From an uncultured Phycisphaerales bacterium (GTDB lineage: Bacteria > Planctomycetota > Phycisphaerae > Phycisphaerales > UBA1924), in the NCBI GenBank assembly GCA_937879825.1, contig CALFMQ010000255.1:1-9648 (forward strand): a stretch of DNA of 9,648 bases, read 5' to 3'. The notes under the pieces are model-generated. The model ran no database searches. It saw only the letters and a program-made list of their open reading frames with translations, and had not been told where the DNA came from. Made by a program: the position numbers and the translations under genes. Shown here piece after piece: positions 1-5,925 of this stretch; positions within the stretch are counted from its first letter, which is position 1; every line of letters starts with the position of its first letter.

Positions 1-2
1 GT

Positions 3-302
3 CGCCTGACCGAGCACCTGCGCGGATTGCCGGGCGTGCGCTTGGTCGGGCCGAGCGATATCAACAAGCGGACGGGCTCGGTCGCGTTTGTCGTCGAGGG
101 GAGATCGTGCCCGGACATCGCGGGGCTGCTGGACGAGCGGTACAACATCGCGGTCCGGACCGGGCTGCATTGTGCGCCCAACGCGCACCGCGCGATGGGG
201 ACATTCCCGGACGGCACGGTGCGGTTGTCGCCCGGCGCGTACACGACCGCCGAAGAGTTGGACCGCGTCCTTGCGGCATTGAGCGACCTTTTGGCGGGGT
301 GA
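3..302 (+). CDS. Cysteine desulfurase family protein (class V aminotransferase), C-terminal part
   Basis: This is the last 99 codons of a gene that begins before the window. The protein is the C-terminal domain of a PLP-dependent class V aminotransferase of the cysteine desulfurase type, which removes sulfur from L-cysteine as a persulfide for Fe-S cluster or other sulfur-transfer pathways. The segment RTGLHCAPNAHRAMG carries the loop cysteine (codon at 171-173) that would accept the persulfide. It is followed by GTVRLSPGAYTT and a helix of the type TAEELDRVLAAL, the usual family ending. This motif set fits the SufS-like 'cysteine desulfurase family protein' subgroup better than IscS. The PLP lysine lies upstream and cannot be seen. 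Only 36 bp separate the stop from the next gene, so co-transcription is likely. Family assignment is firm; the physiological sulfur acceptor is unknown. Confidence 0.87.
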   Translation, partial: RLTEHLRGLPGVRLVGPSDINKRTGSVAFVVEGRSCPDIAGLLDERYNIAVRTGLHCAPNAHRAMGTFPDGTVRLSPGAYTTAEELDRVLAALSDLLAG

Positions 303-338
303 ATCCGGCGCCCGGCCGCGAGCGAAGATGAAGTCTGC

Positions 339-788
339 ATGAATGAAGCCACTCCGCAGCTCGTGGTGATACAGGCGATCGCGACCCTCCTGATGACGGG
401 CGTCATCTGGTTTGTGCAGATTGTCCATTACCCGCTGATGCGGCTGGTCGGCGAGGCGGAGTGGGTTACGTATGAGCGCCAGCATCAGAGAAGAATCTCG
501 TTCATCGTGATCCCGCTGATGATGATCGAGCTCGCGTCGGCCACGATGCTCGCGTTCGCTCCGCTAACCGAACGGCTCGACCAACTGAGCAAGGCGGCCT
601 TCGGGCTGCTGATCATCGCGTGGATCTCGACATTCCTGATTCAGGTGCCGCTGCATCGGCGGCTCGAGCGCGGGCACGACTCCGGAACGATACGTTTGCT
701 CGTCTCGACGAACTGGGTCCGCACCATCGCGTGGTCGTGCCGGGCGTGGTTGTGCCTGGTCGTGCTTGAAGGGGTGTGGGGCTCGTGA
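339..788 (+). CDS. Small four-helix integral membrane protein, unknown function
   Basis: I do not recognise a named family with certainty. The 149-residue product has four hydrophobic stretches, at about residues 8-29, 53-74, 85-105 and 128-147, so it should sit in the inner membrane with short loops. Polar features likely to be conserved flank the helices: HYP directly after helix 1 (residues 30-32), a basic QHQRRIS segment before helix 2, an LHRRLERGH loop after helix 3 and NWVRT before helix 4. There is no signal peptide or enzymatic motif. ATG at 339 is preceded by a weak GAAG. The gene follows the desulfurase gene by 36 bp, and its TGA stop overlaps the photolyase GTG start (GTGA at 785-788), implying translational coupling. 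That arrangement suggests a link with photolyase or light stress, but this is inference only. Confidence 0.8.
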   Translation: MNEATPQLVVIQAIATLLMTGVIWFVQIVHYPLMRLVGEAEWVTYERQHQRRISFIVIPLMMIELASATMLAFAPLTERLDQLSKAAFGLLIIAWISTFLIQVPLHRRLERGHDSGTIRLLVSTNWVRTIAWSCRAWLCLVVLEGVWGS

Positions 789-2218
789 GATCGCTCATCT
801 GGTTCCGTTCGGATCTGCGCATGCATGACAATCCCGCGCTGCGGGAGGCGTGCAGCGTCTCGGATGATGGCGTCATCGCTGTTTTTGTGATCTGTCCCGA
901 GCAGTGGAAGCAGCACGACTGGGCGGATATCCGGGTGGCGTTTCTGCTCCGCAACCTGCGAGCGCTCTCCGACGCGTTGAGTGCGCTGAACGTCCCGTTG
1001 CTCATTCGGGAATGTCGCTACTTCGGGGGCGTTCCCGATGTGCTGGAGCGCGTCATCCGCGAGCACGCCATTGATTGTCTGTGCTTCAACCGCGAGTACG
1101 AGGTGAATGAAGCCGGGCGCGACGACTCGGTGGCGTCCCGATGCCGAGCGATCGGGTGCCGGGTGCGCGTGTCGGACGATCAATGCATCCTGACTCCGGG
1201 GACCGTCAAAACTCAGCAGGACGGCTGGTACACGGTCTTCACCCCGTTCAAGAAGCAATGGCTCGGTGTCTATCGCGAGGATGGGGTGAAGTCTGTCGCG
1301 CCGCCGCGCAAGCAGACGGATGCGGGCGTTACGCGCGATGATGTGCCGGCATCGGTGAAGGGCTTCGATGCGGCTCTTGATCGCGCCGACCTCTGGCCGG
1401 CGGGTGAGGACGCGGCGAAGAAGCGGCTGGAGCAGTTTGTCGAGTCGAAGATCGCGCGATACGACGAACTGCGCGATCGTCCGGATATCAACGGCACCTC
1501 GACGCTATCGCCATACCTGGCGCACGGCGTGATCTCGGCCCGCAAGTGCCTGGAGCTCGCGATCGGGGCCCATGGTGGTCCGCCGGATCCGAAGTCGAAA
1601 GAGAAGTCCGGCGCCTCGGTGTGGATCTCGGAGTTGATCTGGCGCGAGTTCTACCGGCATCTGCTCGTCGCGTTCCCGCGCTTGTGCAAGCATCAGCCCT
1701 TCCAACTCGAGACGCGCCGGATTCGCTGGCGCGACTCGGACGACGACTTTGCGGCCTGGTGCGAGGGACGCACGGGGATACCGATCGTCGACGCGGCGAT
1801 GCGGCAGCTCGCGCGGACCGGATGGATGCACAACCGGCTTCGGATGATCGCCGCGATGTTCCTGACCAAGAATCTCCTCATCGATTGGCGTCGGGGCGAG
1901 CGGCATTTCATGCGGCATCTGGTGGATGGCGACCTGGCGAGCAACAATGGCGGGTGGCAGTGGTCGGCATCGACGGGCACGGATGCGGCCCCCTACTTCC
2001 GGGTCTTCAATCCGGTATCGCAGGGCATGCGGTTTGATCCCGACGGGCGATTCGTGCGGGCGCTGGTGCCTGAACTCAACGGCGTCGAGGGCGACGCGGT
2101 GCACGAGCCGTGGGCGATTCCATCATTGCTACGCGGGGAACTCCGGTACCCCGATCCGATCTGTGATCTGTGCCAGACTCGCCAGCGCGCGATCGATGCT
2201 TTCAAGGCGCTGAAGTGA
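785..2218 (+). CDS. phrB: Deoxyribodipyrimidine photolyase, class I CPD type
   Basis: This 477-residue flavoprotein repairs cyclobutane pyrimidine dimers in DNA using blue light. The N-terminal antenna domain (residues 2 to about 135) opens with SLIWFRSDLRMHDNPAL. Its EVNE motif places Asn108 and Glu109 exactly where E. coli PhrB binds methenyltetrahydrofolate, so a folate antenna is likely. The helical FAD domain (about 200-475) has TSTLSPYLAHG (from Thr238), ELIWREFYRHL, WMHNRLRM and NNGGWQWSASTGTDAAPYF. With a constant offset of 9, the E. coli residues Glu274, Asn341 and Asn378 match Glu283, Asn350 and Asn387. The tryptophan chain 306/359/382 matches Trp315, Trp368 and Trp391. GTG at 785 is chosen because it gives a 4-bp overlap with the upstream stop and has GAAGGGG about 10 bases upstream. 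An in-frame GTG at 776 lies too close to that site. The C-terminus carries an unusual CDLC. Confidence 0.96.
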   Translation: MRSLIWFRSDLRMHDNPALREACSVSDDGVIAVFVICPEQWKQHDWADIRVAFLLRNLRALSDALSALNVPLLIRECRYFGGVPDVLERVIREHAIDCLCFNREYEVNEAGRDDSVASRCRAIGCRVRVSDDQCILTPGTVKTQQDGWYTVFTPFKKQWLGVYREDGVKSVAPPRKQTDAGVTRDDVPASVKGFDAALDRADLWPAGEDAAKKRLEQFVESKIARYDELRDRPDINGTSTLSPYLAHGVISARKCLELAIGAHGGPPDPKSKEKSGASVWISELIWREFYRHLLVAFPRLCKHQPFQLETRRIRWRDSDDDFAAWCEGRTGIPIVDAAMRQLARTGWMHNRLRMIAAMFLTKNLLIDWRRGERHFMRHLVDGDLASNNGGWQWSASTGTDAAPYFRVFNPVSQGMRFDPDGRFVRALVPELNGVEGDAVHEPWAIPSLLRGELRYPDPICDLCQTRQRAIDAFKALK

Positions 2219-2220
2219 GT

Positions 2221-2259
2221 GAACGAAAACCGCGGAGTGGATAGGCATCACCCCGCGGT
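2221..2259 (-). terminator. Rho-independent terminator of the PEP-CTERM gene
   Basis: The arms 2229-2239 (ACCGCGGAGTG) and 2249-2259 (CACCCCGCGGT) form an 11-bp stem with one A/C mismatch and a 9-base loop. Read on the minus strand, the stem is followed directly by TTTTCGTTC, a U-rich tail, 30 bases past the stop of the minus-strand gene. The plus-strand side has no U-run, so for the convergent photolyase gene the hairpin is at most a weak terminator or an end-protecting structure. Confidence 0.72.
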
Positions 2260-2288
2260 CGGTAGAGTTCGTGTGTGCATCCGATCGA

Positions 2289-2957
2289 TCAGCGGCGGCG
2301 GCGACGCGCGCCCATCAGCCCGGCTCCGGCCAGGGCGCTCACGACGCCCGGTGCGGGGATGACTGAGAAGGTGAGGTCGTCGAGGATCGCCGCCTGCTTG
2401 GTGATTTCGACTCTAGCGATCGAGAGGCCCGGCGAAGAGATGCCCATGAAGCCGTAGTCCACGAGCGAGAATCCGCCGTCGATGAATGACGCTCCCCACA
2501 TGACGGTTTCGATGACCATGCCGTCGGAGTCGTAGGCGGTGAATGACGGGCCGGTCGGGTCCGCGATTCTGTTGTTTGCCACGAACATGCCGAACGCCTC
2601 GACAGGGACGTCGAAGAGGATCGAGAATGAGTTGAACTGCGAGGAAGGGATCGATACGACGGGGGTCGCGGCGAGGAACTGCGCCGCATCAAACTGGGCG
2701 TTGCCGTCGTTGACCCACGCGATGTTCTGGTTGAAACGGACGCCCTGGGCGGCGTACTCGTTGGCCGGGAGCGTGGCGATCTGTCCCTGGATCAGGGAAA
2801 CGGGTGCGCCGGCACCGTCGGTCTCGAAGTCGATGACGGTCGGGTTGAGGAAGTCGAAGAACGCGCGATCGGTGATCGGCGCGGCGAGGGTCGTGCTCGC
2901 GGCCGAGGCGACGGCCAGTAATGGGAATGCGCGCAGCGCGATGCGTTGAGCGGCCAT
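2289..2957 (-). CDS. Secreted protein with PEP-CTERM-like sorting tail
   Basis: The 222-residue product has a Sec signal peptide (MAAQRIALR, a hydrophobic core, cleavage near STTLAAP at about residue 26). A beta-rich domain of roughly 170 residues follows, with VIDFETDG, EYAAQGVRF and FNSFSILFDVPVEAFGMF segments. The end is ILDDLTFS followed by VIPAPG (199-204), a short hydrophobic helix and RRRRR (218-222). This layout is that of PEP-CTERM proteins, which an exosortase is thought to recognise, process and deliver to the cell surface. The motif here is PAPG rather than PEP, a variant I associate with planctomycetes. ATG at 2957 is chosen because it has GGAG 7 bases upstream and starts a proper signal peptide; the frame is open 34 codons further without these features. 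The mature domain's function is unknown. A terminator lies downstream, and no exosortase gene is visible. Confidence 0.87.
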   Translation of the reverse strand: MAAQRIALRAFPLLAVASAASTTLAAPITDRAFFDFLNPTVIDFETDGAGAPVSLIQGQIATLPANEYAAQGVRFNQNIAWVNDGNAQFDAAQFLAATPVVSIPSSQFNSFSILFDVPVEAFGMFVANNRIADPTGPSFTAYDSDGMVIETVMWGASFIDGGFSLVDYGFMGISSPGLSIARVEITKQAAILDDLTFSVIPAPGVVSALAGAGLMGARRRRR

Positions 2958-2990
2958 GCTCTCTCTCCGGAAGTACCGTTCGAAAGGTGC

Positions 2991-3052
2991 GCGCTCGCCC
3001 GGCCCGAGCCGGAGCGCGAGCACAACGCGAACGGGCGCCCGCCAGAGGCGGG
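2991..3052 (-). promoter_or_regulatory. Two hairpins in the leader of the PEP-CTERM gene
   Basis: Two inverted repeats lie 34-95 bases upstream of the ATG. The first pairs 2991-2995 with 3013-3017 (GCGCT/AGCGC) and 2999-3003 with 3008-3012 (CCGGC/GCCGG), leaving a 3-base bulge and a 4-base loop. The second pairs CCCGCC (3038-3043) with GGCGGG (3047-3052) around a 3-base loop. If the leader is transcribed, both should fold stably just above the ribosome-binding site. They could affect mRNA stability or translation. In GC-rich DNA such hairpins also arise by chance. Confidence 0.35.
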
Positions 3053-3114
3053 TCGTCAAGTCTCTGAATCTCCGAACCTATGGGCGTGCCCCTGTGCTGA
3101 GCACCGCCATTGAC

Positions 3115-3156
3115 ACCGTATCACCGCGTAAGAGCCTGTCAAATCATGAGTTGACA
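3115..3156 (-). promoter_or_regulatory. Candidate promoter with a 20-bp palindromic operator
   Basis: On the minus strand TTGACA (3142-3137) is followed after 16 bases by TACGGT (3120-3115), a good -35 with a poor -10 that would start transcription about 150 bases before the PEP-CTERM ATG. The -35 is one arm of a near-perfect 20-bp palindrome at 3137-3156 (TGTCAAATCATGAGTTGACA, one mismatched pair). The other arm gives TTGACA on the plus strand. A further plus-strand TTGACA lies at 3110-3115. A dimeric repressor bound here would cover the -35 element. The dyad is clear in the sequence; its regulatory role is inferred. Confidence 0.38.
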
Positions 3157-3233
3157 CAATCAGCGCTTTCGCGGCGGATCGTTCCGGGTGCGGAAGGGGC
3201 ACAGGAAGGGCAAGATGGGTCAACCGGCGGTTG

Positions 3234-3500
3234 TCAGTCGATCGGCACTTCGACCACCCGGACATCCAAGTCGGGGAAAATCTGGGGCTGATAGACGCCC
3301 CGGGAGTACCCGTCTCGCATGGCGAGGACGACGTCTTGCTGATAGATGCGCCATCCGAGGGCGTCTCCAGCTCCGAGCGTGAGGATCGGCGCCATTTCCG
3401 GCTGATCAATGTCGAGCGTCGCGTGGCGCGGCGCGTGGGCGCACCCCGCAAGGAGGCAGGTCATTGAAACGGCGGCAAGGGCGGCTTTGACTCGGCGCAT
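3234..3500 (-). CDS. Small predicted lipoprotein, unknown function
   Basis: The 88-residue product begins MRRVKAALAAVSMTC and has a clear lipobox, LLAGC, at residues 16-20. Signal peptidase II would cleave before Cys20, leaving a lipidated mature protein of 69 residues. Alanine follows the cysteine, with no aspartate retention signal, so outer-membrane placement is more likely. The mature part contains ALGWRIYQQDVVLAMRDGYS and ends DLDVRVVEVPID; I recognise no domain. ATG at 3500 is chosen because it starts the lipoprotein signal and has GGAG 8 bases upstream. The frame continues open far upstream, but that extension reads as non-coding arginine- and proline-rich sequence. The gene is divergent from the two-partner secretion genes and lies 276 bp upstream of the PEP-CTERM gene on the same strand. 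A role in envelope biology is plausible but unproven. Confidence 0.7.
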   Translation of the reverse strand: MRRVKAALAAVSMTCLLAGCAHAPRHATLDIDQPEMAPILTLGAGDALGWRIYQQDVVLAMRDGYSRGVYQPQIFPDLDVRVVEVPID

Positions 3501-3527
3501 GGAGGGGGCTCCGTTCCCTGGGGTCAT

Positions 3528-3567
3528 GGGGCCTGGAAAGGGCCCCGATCGTTCCATCGGCGATCGG
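3528..3567 (-). repeat. Two adjoining hairpins in the lipoprotein leader
   Basis: GGGGCC (3528-3533) pairs with GGCCCC (3541-3546) around a 7-base loop, and CCGATCG (3545-3551) pairs with CGATCGG (3561-3567) around a 9-base loop. Both stems are perfect, and they share bases 3545-3546, so they abut or compete. They lie 28-67 bases upstream of the lipoprotein ATG and would be part of its leader if transcription starts further out. No U-run follows on either strand, so a terminator is unlikely. Confidence 0.35.
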
Positions 3568-3591
3568 TGTGAGGAACTCAAGTCAGGTCCG

Positions 3592-3616
3592 AAATCCTGT
3601 TCGATCGACTGGATTT
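3592..3616. repeat. 25-bp inverted repeat, possible operator
   Basis: AAATCC (3592-3597) and GGATTT (3611-3616) are perfect inverted copies flanking a self-complementary core TCGATCGA (3601-3608, reading from the t at 3600/3601), giving an almost symmetrical 25-bp site. An outer CTCAA (3578-3582) has a matching TTGAG at 3615-3619. Its place in the middle of a divergent promoter region fits a binding site for a dimeric regulator of the lipoprotein gene, tpsBA, or both. This is inference from symmetry and position only. Confidence 0.3.
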
Positions 3617-3651
3617 GAGCGTACCCAAGGCGAGTACGTGCCCTTGCGAAG

Positions 3652-3807
3652 GTGCGCGATGCGGACAACATGGGTAATCTGTGGTTCGGTGCCGCCGGGA
3701 CGCGGCTCGTTCTCAGCGGAATCGACAAGAATGGTGCCCGCAACGCCCGATATCGAGTGTTGGTCCCAATAGCCCCCAACCCGCGGTATGCGGGTCCCGA
3801 CGAATGA
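3652..3807 (+). CDS. Possible small protein or leader ORF ahead of tpsB (doubtful)
   Basis: A short frame from GTG 3652 (51 residues) or ATG 3670 (45 residues) runs to TGA at 3805-3807, ten bases before the preferred tpsB start. It encodes MGNLWFGAAGTRLVLSGIDK and ends PRYAGPDE, a composition that looks more protein-like than the other frames of this gap. Neither start has a strong ribosome-binding site. About two thirds of its third codon positions are G or C, so codon bias gives little support. It could be a real small protein, a translated leader affecting tpsB through its nearby stop, a remnant of a degraded gene, or chance. I recognise no homologue. Confidence 0.25.
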   Translation: MRDADNMGNLWFGAAGTRLVLSGIDKNGARNARYRVLVPIAPNPRYAGPDE

Positions 3808-3817
3808 CGGAGTCGAC

Positions 3818-5833
3818 ATGCGAAAGCGCCCGATCGCCAGCCGTACCCCTTCATCGCGAGCCCACAAGATGTCCACATTGGGGGTGGGTGCAGCCGCAAG
3901 TCTGCTGTGCCGGTGCGCGGGCCTTGCCTGCGCGATGCTCGCCATCCCGGCCCCTGCCCGTGCTCAGGCAGCGACGCCGGTCGATGGTGCCGCAATTCCG
4001 GCCACGACCTCGGACGCGCCGCTCGCGGTTGCGGACGAGTTTGACGGCGCCAGGCACCTCGTGACGGGGATCGAGATTCGATACATCCGCGAGAACTCGC
4101 TGCTTCCGAGCGAGGAAGAAGTGCTGGCGGCGACGGTCACGCTGGTGCGGACCGCGGACGGATTCATCGCACCGAGAGAGGGGTTTCCCGGGCAGTCATT
4201 CACACTGGCGCAGCTCGCGGACGATGCGACTCCATACCTCTACGACTCGGCGTTGGCGCTCATCGCGCCCGCGGTCTTCGACCGGCTGACCAAAGGCTTC
4301 GGCCTCATCGGTGTGTACGCCGAACCTGATCCACGCCAGTTCGCGGTGGTCGACGGCGAGGTGGTCGATCGGCGCCCGGCCGACCTTACATCGATGACGG
4401 TGGAGGTGACGACGGGCATCATCACGGATGTGCGCACGATCGGGATGGGCGAGCGGCTCAAGGAGGGGGAGAGCGTCAACCACCCGGTTCACCAGCAGAT
4501 CCGGGATCGTTCGCCCGTGCGGCCCGACGACGGCGCGACCGCGAACGCGATCGATGTGCCCCGCGGGGACCTGATCGACGACTACATCTATCGCCTGAGC
4601 CGCCATCCGGGTCGGCGCGTCGATGTGGCCGTCGGTGCTTCGGGTGACCAACCGGGCTCGGTGAACCTGGACTACATCGTGACGGAGAACAAGCCGTGGT
4701 TCCTGTACTTCCAGCTCGCGAACAACGGCACAGACAGCACCAACAACTGGCGTGAGCGATTTGGTTTCGTTCACAACCAGTTGACGAACGCGGACGACAT
4801 TCTCACGCTCGAGTACATGACCGCGGGATTCGAGGACATCCATGCGTTCTCTGGTTCGTATTCCCGGCCGTTCTTCGGATCGGATCGCCTGCGATGGCGG
4901 GTGTACGGCTCGTGGTACACCTACGACGCGTCGGAGGTCGGCCTGCCGAATGCGAACTTTGAGGGCGAAGGATCGAGCGTCGGCGGCGAGTTCATCTGGA
5001 ACTTCTTCCAGCGGCGTGATCTCTTCATCGATGCGATCGGTGGCATTCGAGCCGAGTCGGTCGAGGTCGACAACAACTTCGCCAACATCCACGGCGACGA
5101 GGAGTTCCTGATCGGATACACGGGGCTGTCGCTGGAGCAGCAGCGTGAGTCGTCATCGACGGTTGCGACCGCGATGATCGAGTTCTCGCTCGAGGGCGGG
5201 GAGGAACCGGAGATCGACAAGTTGGGGCGGTTTGACGCGGACGGCGACTGGACGGTGGCGCGCCTCGGGGCGCAGCATTCGTTCTATCTCGAGCCGCTCT
5301 TGAACCCGAGTCTGGACGAGTCGCCCGGCCTGGCCCATGAGATCGCGCTGACCGCGCAGGCGCAGTTCGCATTCGGGAACCGGCTGGTGCCGAACTTCCA
5401 GCAGACCGCGGGCGGGCTGTACACGGTTCGGGGTTATCCGGAAGCGGTCGTGGCGGGCGATAACGCCTTCATCGCTTCCGCTGAGTACCGATACCACCTG
5501 CCGCGGGGATTGTCGTCGAGCGTGCAACCCTCGGAGTTCTTTGGAACCCCGTTCCGGTTCCGCCCCCAATATCCATATGGGCCCGTGGACTGGGACCTGA
5601 TCTTCAAGGGGTTCGTCGATTTCGGTCGTGTGGCCCATGAGGATCGTCAGAGCTTTGAGGAAGATGCGACGCTGGTAAGCGTGGGGATCGGTGCGGAACT
5701 TGCGCTTTCGAGGACATTGAACGTCCGTGTCGATTGGGGCGTAGCACTCCACGAGATTGAGGATGCACTTGGCCGAACGGAGGTTGACGAGGGCGACAGT
5801 GAGGTCCACTTTGTGCTCACAGTGATCTTCTGA
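3818..5833 (+). CDS. TpsB-type outer-membrane transporter (ShlB/FhaC/HecB family)
   Basis: The 671-residue product is the transporter half of a two-partner secretion system, an outer-membrane beta-barrel that exports the cognate TpsA. A long signal peptide (residues 1-49) ends APARA|QAA. A POTRA-like region at about 80-211 ends VEVTTGIITDVRTIG. A polar linker (about 212-250) leads to a second POTRA with DLIDDYIYRLSRHPGRRVDV (from 251) and VTENKPW (residues 288-294). The barrel follows, with NWRERFGF and QLTNADDILTLEY. The diagnostic VRGYPE motif of loop 6 starts at Val537, and the protein ends in VIF, the terminal aromatic residue expected for BAM-mediated insertion. ATG 3818 is chosen because CGGAG lies 5 bases upstream; ATG 3788 has no such site and lies inside a small hairpin. 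At about 620 mature residues it exceeds typical FhaC-like proteins, mainly in the POTRA region and linker. The tpsA gene follows in the same direction. Confidence 0.92.
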   Translation: MRKRPIASRTPSSRAHKMSTLGVGAAASLLCRCAGLACAMLAIPAPARAQAATPVDGAAIPATTSDAPLAVADEFDGARHLVTGIEIRYIRENSLLPSEEEVLAATVTLVRTADGFIAPREGFPGQSFTLAQLADDATPYLYDSALALIAPAVFDRLTKGFGLIGVYAEPDPRQFAVVDGEVVDRRPADLTSMTVEVTTGIITDVRTIGMGERLKEGESVNHPVHQQIRDRSPVRPDDGATANAIDVPRGDLIDDYIYRLSRHPGRRVDVAVGASGDQPGSVNLDYIVTENKPWFLYFQLANNGTDSTNNWRERFGFVHNQLTNADDILTLEYMTAGFEDIHAFSGSYSRPFFGSDRLRWRVYGSWYTYDASEVGLPNANFEGEGSSVGGEFIWNFFQRRDLFIDAIGGIRAESVEVDNNFANIHGDEEFLIGYTGLSLEQQRESSSTVATAMIEFSLEGGEEPEIDKLGRFDADGDWTVARLGAQHSFYLEPLLNPSLDESPGLAHEIALTAQAQFAFGNRLVPNFQQTAGGLYTVRGYPEAVVAGDNAFIASAEYRYHLPRGLSSSVQPSEFFGTPFRFRPQYPYGPVDWDLIFKGFVDFGRVAHEDRQSFEEDATLVSVGIGAELALSRTLNVRVDWGVALHEIEDALGRTEVDEGDSEVHFVLTVIF

Positions 5834-5880
5834 CCCGCCGCGCACAGGCGTCGGGCCACGACAACAGGAAGATCAATGGT

Positions 5881-5899
5881 CCGTCGGGAGTCCCGGCGG
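5881..5899 (+). repeat. Hairpin between tpsB and tpsA
   Basis: CCGTCGGG and CCCGGCGG form an 8-bp stem with one G-U wobble around a 3-base loop, 26 bases upstream of the tpsA ATG and 47 bases past the tpsB stop. No U-run follows, so full termination is unlikely. It could set the tpsB:tpsA ratio as an mRNA-processing or stabilising element, or influence access to the GGGAGAG ribosome-binding site downstream. Confidence 0.4.
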
Positions 5900-5925
5900 G
5901 CATGTCGGTGCACAGGGAGAGAAAA

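Larger units (their letters stand above)
3501..3817. other. Divergent intergenic region between lipoprotein and tpsB genes
   Basis: This 317-bp gap should carry the promoters for the minus-strand lipoprotein gene and the plus-strand tpsBA pair. I find no convincing sigma-70 promoter. It contains inverted repeats at 3528-3567 and 3592-3616, a small hairpin at 3779-3795 (ACCCGC/GCGGGT, loop GGTAT) just before the tpsB ribosome-binding site, and a doubtful 51-codon reading frame at 3652-3807. Confidence 0.6.

Noticed and set aside
641..1258. Minus-strand frame opposite the membrane protein and phrB
   Set aside because: Both plus-strand genes have clear protein features; the antisense product has none.
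2958..3059. 34-codon N-terminal extension of the PEP-CTERM protein
   Set aside because: It would precede a textbook signal peptide and contains the leader hairpins; ATG 2957 has GGAG at correct spacing.
3221..3233. CAACC/GGTTG inverted repeat right after the lipoprotein stop
   Set aside because: A 5-bp stem with a 3-base loop and no U-run is too weak to call a terminator.
2956..3291. 111-codon plus-strand frame over the PEP-CTERM leader and lipoprotein end
   Set aside because: It is low-complexity Ser/Arg/Thr sequence without a domain, antisense to the signal peptide and lipoprotein.
3788..3817. Earlier ATG for tpsB
   Set aside because: It lacks a ribosome-binding site and lies in a small hairpin, while ATG 3818 follows CGGAG by 5 bases.
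3501..3995. Upstream extension of the lipoprotein frame (253 residues in total)
   Set aside because: The extra N-terminal part is Arg/Pro/Ser-rich, overlaps tpsB, and would bury the lipoprotein signal peptide in mid-protein. The ATG at 3500 has its own ribosome-binding site.
4196..5092. 298-codon minus-strand frame inside tpsB
   Set aside because: It is antisense to a well-supported beta-barrel gene, and its composition is that of a complement-strand shadow.
5153..5845. 230-codon minus-strand frame over the end of tpsB
   Set aside because: It has no recognisable domain and lies opposite the VRGY barrel region.
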